This document shows, piece by piece, positions 1 to 5,459 of a DNA stretch of 6,750 nt. The stretch is from JAYEHL01 sp041653935 (GTDB lineage: Bacteria; Chloroflexota; Dehalococcoidia; E44-bin15), in assembly GCA_041653935.1 (NCBI GenBank), contig JBAZEO010000116.1, forward strand, positions 1-6,750, read 5' to 3'. Position numbers and translations under genes: made by a program. How positions within the stretch are numbered: the first letter of the stretch is position 1; each line of letters opens with the position of its first letter. The notes below the pieces were generated by a model. That model was not told the DNA's origin, did no database searches, and saw nothing but the letters and a program-made list of their open reading frames with translations.

Positions 1-60
1 CTTAGACAAAGTATCGAAAAAGGCGAAATCAGCCCATATTACGACGGAGGACTAAAATGA
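1..60 (+). CDS. C-terminal tail of an upstream gene (partial)
   Basis: The frame starting at base 1 is open for 19 codons and ends at TGA 58-60, giving a tail that ends in ISPYYDGGLK. Its stop overlaps the next start as ATGA, the same junction used by most gene pairs here, which favours this frame. The frame starting at base 2 is also open, to TAA 53-55, and cannot be excluded; the third frame stops at once. Too little is visible to assign a function. It shows only that the operon probably extends to the left of the window. Confidence 0.45.
   Translation, partial: LRQSIEKGEISPYYDGGLK
46..51 (+). promoter_or_regulatory. Shine-Dalgarno GGAGGA for the first methyltransferase
   Basis: GGAGGA lies 5 nt before ATG 57. 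It is the strongest ribosome binding site in the left half and fixes the start of the 201-residue protein, including its 38-residue extension before the SAM-binding domain. It sits inside the end of the upstream gene, so translation of the two is probably coupled. Confidence 0.7.
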
Positions 61-662
61 CCAAGAGAACTGTGAAGGCGGCTACCACCCCGCCAATGGA
101 TGTTGTAGTAGACGAACAATCACCAGAAGTAATAATCGAAGATAAGTACATGCACTTCGACAAGCAACCACTCAAGCTCGACTTGGGCTGTAGTGGACCA
201 GAGTGGCAGCAGAAACCCCTGGACGAATGGATCAGACTCGATATTCAACCCGCTGACGGCATTGACATTGTAGCCGACTTCGGCGCAATTCCCCTGGAAG
301 ACAGAAGCGTTGACGAAATCTTCTTAGGCGATGTTATCGAACACGTGCCTGTATGGCGCTACGACGAAGTGCTGACTGAATGGAATCGCATTCTCAAACC
401 CGGCGGTCGTATCGCGGGCCGTTGTCCCAACCTTGACCGGGCCATGCGTGATTATGCGGCTGGTAAGTTAAGCCTAAATGATGCCTACGGCTCCATTTAT
501 GGTGATCCACGCAACCGGTATCTACAACATTACAGCGGCTTTACTATGGAGACACTGACTGCGCTATTTGCAAAATACGGATTCGATGTTACCGATTACT
601 CTGGTAGCCCTGGCCCAGAGAAAACCCCTTGGTGGTTGGTCTTCGAGGGTGCCAAGCAATGA
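57..662 (+). CDS. class I SAM-dependent methyltransferase (Methyltransf_11 / COG4627-like), copy 1
   Basis: Predicted to transfer a methyl group from S-adenosylmethionine to an unknown small molecule, sugar or glycan in the cytoplasm. The Rossmann-fold motifs are in order: motif I LDLGCSG at residues 41-47, the acidic end of strand 2 (RLDIQ, about 60-64), DFG at 74-76, the post-II stretch GDVIEHVPVW at 91-100, and LKPGGR at 113-118. This order resembles the short predicted methyltransferases of the COG4627 type. Residues 1-38 are a polar, acidic extension with no visible motif, absent from the next gene's product. The start is set by GGAGGA 5 nt upstream. The stop overlaps the next start by 4 nt, and the next product is a clear paralog, roughly half identical by eye. 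Its place at the head of a glycosyltransferase cassette suggests a sugar O-methyltransferase, but that is inference. The fold assignment is firm; the substrate is unknown. Confidence 0.85.
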   Translation: MTKRTVKAATTPPMDVVVDEQSPEVIIEDKYMHFDKQPLKLDLGCSGPEWQQKPLDEWIRLDIQPADGIDIVADFGAIPLEDRSVDEIFLGDVIEHVPVWRYDEVLTEWNRILKPGGRIAGRCPNLDRAMRDYAAGKLSLNDAYGSIYGDPRNRYLQHYSGFTMETLTALFAKYGFDVTDYSGSPGPEKTPWWLVFEGAKQ

Positions 663-1125
663 AGCTAGACATCGGCTGCGGCCTTAACTTAAAAACCCCG
701 GTCAAGGACTGGATACATTTAGACGGTGATGCTGGTCCAAACATCGACATCGTCACCGACTTCGGCAATATACCGCTCGACGACAATTCCGTAGATGAAA
801 TATGGGTTGGTGACGTAATCGAACACATCCCGGTGTGGCGGCAAACGGAAGTGTTATCCGAATGGCGCAGAATTCTCAAGCCCCACGGTATTCTCAATGG
901 CACCACTCCCAACCTGGAATACAACATCCAGCAATATGTCAAAAAGGAAATCGACCTAAACTGGCTATTGCAGAATCTCTACGGCGACCGCGCTGGGCCG
1001 CCCCATCAGCACTACATTCTATTTACTATGCAGACACTCAATACGTTACTTACCGGCCACGGTTTCAACACAGTTGATTACAGTGGTTCACCGGGCAACA
1101 AGAGTAACCCCTGGTGGTTGGTCTT
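630..1125 (+). repeat. span between 14-nt direct repeats at the 3' ends of the paralogous methyltransferase genes
   Basis: TGGTGGTTGGTCTT occurs at 630-643 and again at 1112-1125, coding the same WWLVF block near the end of each methyltransferase. It is the longest exact match I found between the two copies. The rest has drifted at the DNA level although about half the residues agree, so the duplication is not recent. The repeat most likely reflects shared ancestry and protein constraint rather than a mobile or regulatory site. Confidence 0.6.
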
Positions 1126-1147
1126 TAAGACAACGAAGGTAGGCTGA
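659..1147 (+). CDS. class I SAM-dependent methyltransferase, tandem paralog (copy 2)
   Basis: A 162-residue methyltransferase that begins directly at the SAM-binding motif (MKLDIGCG). It shares with copy 1 the blocks IDIV-DFG-IPL, SVDEI, GDVIEH-PVWR, RILKP, FTM-TL, DYSGSPG and PWWLVF. ATG 659 is chosen because it forms an ATGA overlap with the previous stop, has GAGGG at 645-649, and places the first residue at motif I; an in-frame ATG at 629 would add ten unsupported residues. In the glycine loop after motif III, LKPGG of copy 1 becomes LKPHG, and the loop after motif I differs in length and sequence (GCGLNLKTP against GCSGPEWQQKP). Substrate specificity may therefore have diverged after duplication. 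Both proteins are shorter than typical small-molecule methyltransferases (about 200-280 aa) and lack an obvious substrate-binding lid. The target is unknown; a glycan or sugar nucleotide is the contextual guess. Confidence 0.83.
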   Translation: MKLDIGCGLNLKTPVKDWIHLDGDAGPNIDIVTDFGNIPLDDNSVDEIWVGDVIEHIPVWRQTEVLSEWRRILKPHGILNGTTPNLEYNIQQYVKKEIDLNWLLQNLYGDRAGPPHQHYILFTMQTLNTLLTGHGFNTVDYSGSPGNKSNPWWLVFKTTKVG

Positions 1148-1801
1148 ATGGGCGACACCTTAGCCTTCATTATAAACTACAACAGATTGACGCTACCCAG
1201 GGCGATGGCTGACTATTTGGCCGAGGTGCCCAACGTCAAGGTCATCATTGTAGACAACGACAGTACTTACCCACCCCTGCTGGAATACTACGAACATACT
1301 CCGCATACTGTCGAGCACATGGGGGCCAACTACGGCAACTGTGTAGTCTTTCATCCAGAGTCATATCTCAAGGACAAGTACAATCTCAAGAACGGCCAGC
1401 GTTTCATCATTAGTGATCCCGACTTAGACCTTAGTGGTATACCTACTAACTTCTTACAACTTCTCAATCACGGCCTAGATAAATACCAGTGGGCTTGCAA
1501 GGCCGGATTCAGCTTGAGAATTGACGATCTCTCAGAAGAAATGAAAAGTAAAGTCATCGGCTGGGAATCCGGTTACTGGACGCCCCTGGATGCACAGTTC
1601 TATGGTGCGCTGATCGATACCACCTTCTGTCTCTGCCGTGGCTTCGTCCACGACTTCAAAGCCATTCGCACCGCCCCGCCCTACATTTCCCGCCATGTGC
1701 CGTGGTACTATACTCCCGACAACATCCCGGAAGACGAGCGCTACTATTTGGAGACTGCTGGCAAGTGGTCTACCTTTGCCAATATGTGGAGAAACCAATG
1801 A
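1148..1801 (+). CDS. GT2-like (GT-A fold) glycosyltransferase with DPDLDL motif
   Basis: Predicted cytoplasmic glycosyltransferase that moves a sugar from a nucleotide sugar to an unknown acceptor. The N-terminus has a GT-A style first strand (LAFIINYNR, residues 5-13), then VKVIIVDNDST at 30-40, the usual nucleotide-binding Asp region. FIISDPDLDL at 86-95 takes the place of the metal-binding DxD. The downstream blocks KAGFSLRIDDL (118-128), IDTTF (156-160), RHVPWYY (182-188) and PEDERYYLETAGKWSTF (about 194-210) match my recollection of a bacterial family usually annotated simply as glycosyltransferase family 2. At 217 residues it is close to a catalytic domain alone, with no membrane segment. 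It starts immediately after the preceding TGA, with AAGGTAGG just upstream, and its own TGA overlaps the next ATG. The donor and acceptor cannot be told from the sequence. Confidence 0.75.
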   Translation: MGDTLAFIINYNRLTLPRAMADYLAEVPNVKVIIVDNDSTYPPLLEYYEHTPHTVEHMGANYGNCVVFHPESYLKDKYNLKNGQRFIISDPDLDLSGIPTNFLQLLNHGLDKYQWACKAGFSLRIDDLSEEMKSKVIGWESGYWTPLDAQFYGALIDTTFCLCRGFVHDFKAIRTAPPYISRHVPWYYTPDNIPEDERYYLETAGKWSTFANMWRNQ

Positions 1802-2439
1802 CAAAAGTTAGCCTTATCATTCCCAGTAGAAATCGCGTTGACGGCCTGCTCCGTAGCCTTGATAACATGCGCGCCACCACCCAAGGTATCCCTACCGAGC
1901 TGATTGTTGTACTCGACCATCCAGACCAAGAGAGCCAGAATGCTGTCAAATACATGCCAGATGTTAAAGTAGTACTGATGCCCGAAACTTATCGTAACGG
2001 CCATCCTCAAGAGAAGTGGCAAGCAGGCTACGATTCGTCGGAAGGTGAGTGGGTAGCGCAGATCACCGATGACATCGAGATGGCTGACGGCTGGTTGTCC
2101 GCCTGCTTGGCTACACCCAACAAAGGTTTCGTGAGTTTCTGTGATCCCAACTGGTGTGGCGTTTTAAGCACTATTCACATGTGTACCAGAGAGTACGTCA
2201 ACACGGTAATGCGTGGCCGTTTTGGTTTGCCCTGGTACTACGTCGAGTGGGCTGACAACGAGTGGACCGCCAGAGCCAGAGCAGCTGACGCCCTGGTGTT
2301 CTGCAAAGAAGCCACTTTCATTCACCACCGCCACCACGATGCACAACGGGCACTGACAACGAGCTATCCCGAAAAGGACGCTGCTACTTTCCGCGCGCGT
2401 GAGGCAGCTGGTTTTCCCGAAGAATGGCCTAAAGTATAA
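1798..2439 (+). CDS. GT2-like glycosyltransferase, short form
   Basis: A 213-residue protein with a GT-A N-terminus (VSLIIPSRNR, residues 4-13), LIVVLDHPDQ at 36-44, and a plausible DxD equivalent ITDDIEM at 89-95. A later block, WADNEWTARARAADALVF at about 151-168, ends in a His cluster IHHRHH (175-180) of the kind that closes the catalytic domain in many GT2 proteins. No membrane helices are visible, so it is probably soluble. ATG 1798 is preferred: it forms ATGA with the previous stop, has GGAGA at 1788-1792, and places the first strand at residue 4. An upstream in-frame ATG at 1702 would add 32 residues inside the preceding gene with no family support. It probably adds a sugar in the same pathway as its neighbours. 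An inactive or non-glycosyl nucleotide-sugar-binding role is possible. Confidence 0.7.
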   Translation: MTKVSLIIPSRNRVDGLLRSLDNMRATTQGIPTELIVVLDHPDQESQNAVKYMPDVKVVLMPETYRNGHPQEKWQAGYDSSEGEWVAQITDDIEMADGWLSACLATPNKGFVSFCDPNWCGVLSTIHMCTREYVNTVMRGRFGLPWYYVEWADNEWTARARAADALVFCKEATFIHHRHHDAQRALTTSYPEKDAATFRAREAAGFPEEWPKV

Positions 2440-2451
2440 AGGATAAAAGCT

Positions 2452-3495
2452 ATGTTACCATTACTGAAACCTAGTTGTACTCAAGCTGAAATTGATGCTG
2501 TAACCAACGTGTTGAAGTCGGGTTGGTGGGGCACCGGTAAAGTTGTCGAGCAGTTCGAGCAAACGTTGGCCGCACGTTACGGTTATCGCTACTGTGTCGC
2601 TACGAACTCTGCTACGGCGGCATTACACTTATCCGCTAAACTATTGCACGTTGGCCCTGGTGATGAGGTTATCGTCCCGGCCCTGACCTTTGTCTCAACG
2701 GGCTTTGCCCCATTGTACGAAGGTGGCACGCCGGTACTAGCCGACATCGATCCAGAAACACTATGTATCGATTGGGGCCACGTTGAACGGCTGATTACCA
2801 AACGTACCAAAGCCATTATTCCGGTGGACTACGCCGGTTATCCAGCCACTCCACCCAAAGACTACGGTATTCCGATTATCCAGGATGCAGCCCATTCGTG
2901 CGGTGGTACCGGCTATGGTGACATCGTGACTTTGAGCTTCCACCCGGTCAAGAACCTGGCTACTGGCGACGGCGGTGCATTACTAACCAACAGTGAAGAA
3001 TTCTATCACCGCGCCCGCGCTTTACGCTGGTGTGGTATTGATCGCTCTACCTACGAACGCAGCATTAGTACCTATGGTTGGGACTACAACATCTCTGAAG
3101 TGGGGTATAAGTATCACTGGAACGACATTCAAGCGGCGATAGGGTTGGAACAGCTAAAGCGCATCGACGAACTCAATCGTAGACGGCGGGAGATTGCCGA
3201 CATCTATCGAGCCAAACTTAATTGCGTACAGCACCCGCCCGATCATCCTCAACACACCTGGCACCTATATCCGGTACGAGTGCCACACTACCAGCGCAAC
3301 CTTTTCGTCAGGGCCATGCTCGATGCTGGTATTAGCGTAGGAGTGCACTATAAGCCATTGACACATTACCCAATGTTTAGTGGTGATGTACCAGTAACCG
3401 AATCAGAGTGGCGTAGGCTGGCATCGCTGCCCATCTTCTACGACCTAGATCAACAGGATGTGATCATCGAACGCATTCAGGAGTACTGGAAATGA
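2452..3495 (+). CDS. DegT/DnrJ/EryC1/StrS family PLP-dependent sugar aminotransferase
   Basis: Predicted to transfer an amino group, usually from glutamate, to a keto-sugar nucleotide using pyridoxal phosphate. Visible landmarks are LLKPSCTQAEIDAV at 4-17, SGWWGTGKVVEQFE at 23-36, the cofactor phosphate-binding NSATAAL at 52-58, GDEVIVPALTFVST at 70-83, the cofactor-ring Asp in IIQDAAHS (D145), and the Schiff-base lysine in SFHPVKNLATGDGGAL (K167). GYKYHWNDIQAAIGLEQL follows at 218-235. The protein is somewhat short at 347 residues (family members are usually about 360-400), because the stretches before D145 and before K167 are trimmed; the catalytic residues remain. It is preceded by AAAGGA at 2438-2443 and a 12-nt gap, the largest in the window, and its TGA overlaps the next ATG. 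The adjoining formyltransferase suggests that its amino-sugar product is then N-formylated. The exact sugar and the ring position of the amine cannot be determined. Confidence 0.92.
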   Translation: MLPLLKPSCTQAEIDAVTNVLKSGWWGTGKVVEQFEQTLAARYGYRYCVATNSATAALHLSAKLLHVGPGDEVIVPALTFVSTGFAPLYEGGTPVLADIDPETLCIDWGHVERLITKRTKAIIPVDYAGYPATPPKDYGIPIIQDAAHSCGGTGYGDIVTLSFHPVKNLATGDGGALLTNSEEFYHRARALRWCGIDRSTYERSISTYGWDYNISEVGYKYHWNDIQAAIGLEQLKRIDELNRRRREIADIYRAKLNCVQHPPDHPQHTWHLYPVRVPHYQRNLFVRAMLDAGISVGVHYKPLTHYPMFSGDVPVTESEWRRLASLPIFYDLDQQDVIIERIQEYWK

Positions 3496-4232
3496 TCAAG
3501 GCTATCTTTGTGGGTGGCAAACCTATTGGCGTGGCGTGCCTAGAATTGCTATTAGACCATCCAGACGTGGATGTTGTAGCAGTCTTTGTTAATCCAGACG
3601 ATTACAACGAACAACGTTGGTACCCTGGTAGAACAGCCTTGCAAGTAGCTACCGAAGAAGGCATTCCGGTATTTGACAAGATAAACGCCGACATAGTGAA
3701 GAAGTTCGGCGCGGACATCTTGTTCTGCGTGTACTACGACAAGCTGTTGAAACCAGATGTAATTTCTATTCCGCCAATGGGTTGTGTCAATTTACATCTA
3801 GCTTTGGCCGAAGAGTACCGGGGTTGCTACCCCACCACCTGGGCCATTATTAACGGAGAGAAACGTACCGGCGCAACTCTGCATTATATCGATGCTGGAA
3901 TGGATACTGGTGATATAATCGATCAGTGTTATACTAATATCACACCATCTGATACAGGCAAAAGTCTGTATCTCGACTTAGTAATGAAGGGCTACGAGCT
4001 ATTCAAACGTTGCTTGCCAGCTATTTTAGCTGGTACTAACAGTCGTAGAAAGCAGGTAACAACAGACAAAACGAGGGTCTATCACCGCGAGTTTCCAGAT
4101 TATCAAGTGCCGTTTACCGGCACTGCCCAGGATGTATACAATTATATTCGAGCGCTGATCTTTCCGCCGTTTCGAGAACCCTACATTATGATCGGCGACA
4201 AGAAGTATAGGATTGTAGAATGCCAAGACTAA
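3492..4232 (+). CDS. formyltransferase-fold enzyme, likely sugar N-formyltransferase
   Basis: Predicted to move a formyl group from N10-formyltetrahydrofolate to an amine. The catalytic triad of the family is present: N100 and H102 in VNLHLALAEEYRG, and D138 in DAGMDTGDII. These correspond to Asn-His-Asp of methionyl-tRNA formyltransferase and of the ArnA and VioF/QdtF sugar enzymes. WAIINGEKRTGATLHYIDAG (117-136) is typical of the fold. The C-terminal part (about residues 200-246, with DVYNYIRALIFPPF at 214-227) resembles the start of the post-catalytic region of these enzymes. At 246 residues it is shorter than methionyl-tRNA formyltransferase (about 310) and has no full tRNA-binding domain. 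Length and the adjoining aminotransferase both favour an amino-sugar nucleotide as substrate. AGGAG at 3479-3483 precedes the start, which overlaps the aminotransferase stop by 4 nt, so the two are probably made together. A truncated initiator-tRNA enzyme is the less likely alternative. Confidence 0.87.
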   Translation: MIKAIFVGGKPIGVACLELLLDHPDVDVVAVFVNPDDYNEQRWYPGRTALQVATEEGIPVFDKINADIVKKFGADILFCVYYDKLLKPDVISIPPMGCVNLHLALAEEYRGCYPTTWAIINGEKRTGATLHYIDAGMDTGDIIDQCYTNITPSDTGKSLYLDLVMKGYELFKRCLPAILAGTNSRRKQVTTDKTRVYHREFPDYQVPFTGTAQDVYNYIRALIFPPFREPYIMIGDKKYRIVECQD

Positions 4233-5128
4233 GCTTAATTCTCATGGTATGGAATACCACACACTTGCTGGGCCGCACGCTCAAAACGCTTGAGCAACAA
4301 GATACAGACTTTGAAATCTTGGTCATAGACGATAACTCTGAAGATGATGTGGCGGCTATAGTTGCTGCCAGCAGTTTACCAATCAAGTTATTGAGACTCG
4401 AACACAACTTTGGGATGCGTGGTAACACCGAGTCCATTCGCGCCGGAATCGAGGCGGCCAGTAGCGACATCGTCATGTGGAGTACACCCGAAGTTATGCT
4501 AAGCCCCCTCACGCTGGATGCTGTAGTTAATACGGTGAGCAGTAAGAGATTCGTTACAGTGCCCAGTCACGGCCTAACGTTGGGGATTCAACTACAACTT
4601 GACAGCGTGGACTGGTACTCTAATATTACTACCATCGGTACGTTGATCGAAGCCAGCGATGATGACTTTACACATCGCTGGTTCGATCTAAACTTCTACC
4701 AGGACGGCGACATTACCAAACCACATAAACAATCGTATGGCAACAATCAAACGGTGGCTGTGCTCAAGGAGCAGTGGTTAAAAGAAGTAGGCCACTTCCC
4801 GCGCTTTTATGATTATGGAAGCGATGATCCATGGGTTTCTGGCAAACGCAGAGAGAAGGGCTATACAGATGTAACCCTGTGGGAGTATCCAGCCTATCAC
4901 CAGTGGCACGCCAAAGCGCAGTTCTGGATGGCGCAGGGCAAGGCCCCACATTGGAATAGATTTGGGCATACAATGTCCAACATAGCTAATGATCCACAGG
5001 TTCCGGTGGGTGGCACGTGTACCATTTGGGACGGCGGTAGCCATGCCCAGATGACACGGCAAGAAATAGATTCAGAGCTATCGTGGTCTGACTGGGTAAC
5101 CCAGACCGGATTTAAGCGTAAGGTGTAA
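4220..5128 (+). CDS. GT2 family glycosyltransferase, 302 aa
   Basis: A GT-A fold glycosyltransferase with a standard N-terminus: LSLILMVWNTTHLLGRTLKT (residues 4-23), FEILVIDDNSEDD (31-43) for the nucleotide-sugar base, and a long helix with NFGMRGNTESIRAGIEAA (63-80). Where most GT2 enzymes carry the metal-binding DxD, this protein reads IVMWSTPEVML (84-94), with no aspartate. YGSDDPWVSGKRREKGY (199-215) stands where the ED-like catalytic base is expected, followed by a His-containing YHQWHAK (226-232). The last 70 residues are Trp- and Gly-rich and not recognised. There is no membrane segment. The start at 4220 has TAGGAT upstream and overlaps the formyltransferase by 13 nt, and no other start fits better. 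It probably transfers a sugar made by the cassette, but the missing DxD makes metal dependence and activity uncertain. Confidence 0.82.
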   Translation: MPRLSLILMVWNTTHLLGRTLKTLEQQDTDFEILVIDDNSEDDVAAIVAASSLPIKLLRLEHNFGMRGNTESIRAGIEAASSDIVMWSTPEVMLSPLTLDAVVNTVSSKRFVTVPSHGLTLGIQLQLDSVDWYSNITTIGTLIEASDDDFTHRWFDLNFYQDGDITKPHKQSYGNNQTVAVLKEQWLKEVGHFPRFYDYGSDDPWVSGKRREKGYTDVTLWEYPAYHQWHAKAQFWMAQGKAPHWNRFGHTMSNIANDPQVPVGGTCTIWDGGSHAQMTRQEIDSELSWSDWVTQTGFKRKV

Positions 5129-5129
5129 G

Positions 5130-5459
5130 ATGGATACATGTCCATATCAACTGATCGTACAGACAATGCCCTTCCCGTTCGCCCTATTCAGAGTACGCGA
5201 AGATGATTGGATACTGGCATCATTCAATGGGGCTTTTCAGGATTTAACTAACTGTCGCATTGGTGATAGTGTGGTAAACTTCAGGTTCGATCCGAAAGAA
5301 CTAAAATCAGAGTTTGCTATGAATGATCGCTGGTATCTAGCCTATTCATTTCTAGTTTCTAAATCGCAATTGGTAGTGATCATGAACGACATTACCGAGA
5401 AGCATACATTCGAGGACGCTATTGGGCAAATAGTGTTAAAGGCTGCTGCTATCATATGA
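5130..5459 (+). CDS. small stand-alone PAS-like domain protein
   Basis: A 109-residue protein whose whole length looks like one compact PAS domain, the ligand- or protein-binding sensor fold common in histidine kinases. The opening MPFPFALFRV (13-22), then ILASFNGAFQDLT (28-40), resembles the usual small-residue strand followed by N-x-AF-x-x-LT. RWYLAYSFLVSKSQLVVIM (67-85) matches the closing strands, and NDITEKHTFEDAI (86-98) matches the DITE-R/K signature at the PAS exit. The middle is shorter than normal. There is no kinase, HTH or membrane part, so any signal must pass to a partner. It starts 1 nt after the preceding stop with AAGG at 5120-5123, and overlaps the next gene by ATGA. That gene begins with a coiled coil, the element that normally follows PAS domains. 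The ligand is unknown. The match rests on motif pattern by eye only. Confidence 0.6.
   Translation: MDTCPYQLIVQTMPFPFALFRVREDDWILASFNGAFQDLTNCRIGDSVVNFRFDPKELKSEFAMNDRWYLAYSFLVSKSQLVVIMNDITEKHTFEDAIGQIVLKAAAII

Noticed and set aside
629..658. Upstream in-frame ATG for the second methyltransferase
   Set aside because: It would add ten residues before motif I, inside the conserved end of copy 1. ATG 659 forms the ATGA junction typical here and starts at the family's motif.
589..942. 117-codon minus-strand frame across the two methyltransferases
   Set aside because: It is antisense to two conserved genes, and its composition mirrors their codons.
835..1077. 80-codon plus-strand frame inside the second methyltransferase
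   Set aside because: It is an alternative frame fully inside a conserved gene, with low-complexity His/Gln/Arg composition and no domain.
1702..1797. Upstream in-frame ATG for the second glycosyltransferase
   Set aside because: The extra 32 residues overlap the conserved C-terminus of the preceding gene and precede the GT-A first strand. GGAGA before ATG 1798 and the ATGA junction support the later start.
2437..2455. Possible promoter or transcription break before the aminotransferase
   Set aside because: The gap is only 12 nt and is filled by a ribosome binding site. No -10/-35 pair or terminator is visible, so the operon probably continues.
3820..3833. GGGGT/ACCCC inverted repeat in the formyltransferase gene
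   Set aside because: The stem is only 5 bp and codes the conserved YRGCYP segment, so protein constraint or chance explains it.
4017..4033. Inverted repeat as a possible intrinsic terminator
   Set aside because: It is in the middle of a gene, the stem is AT-mixed and only 7 bp, and no T-run follows.
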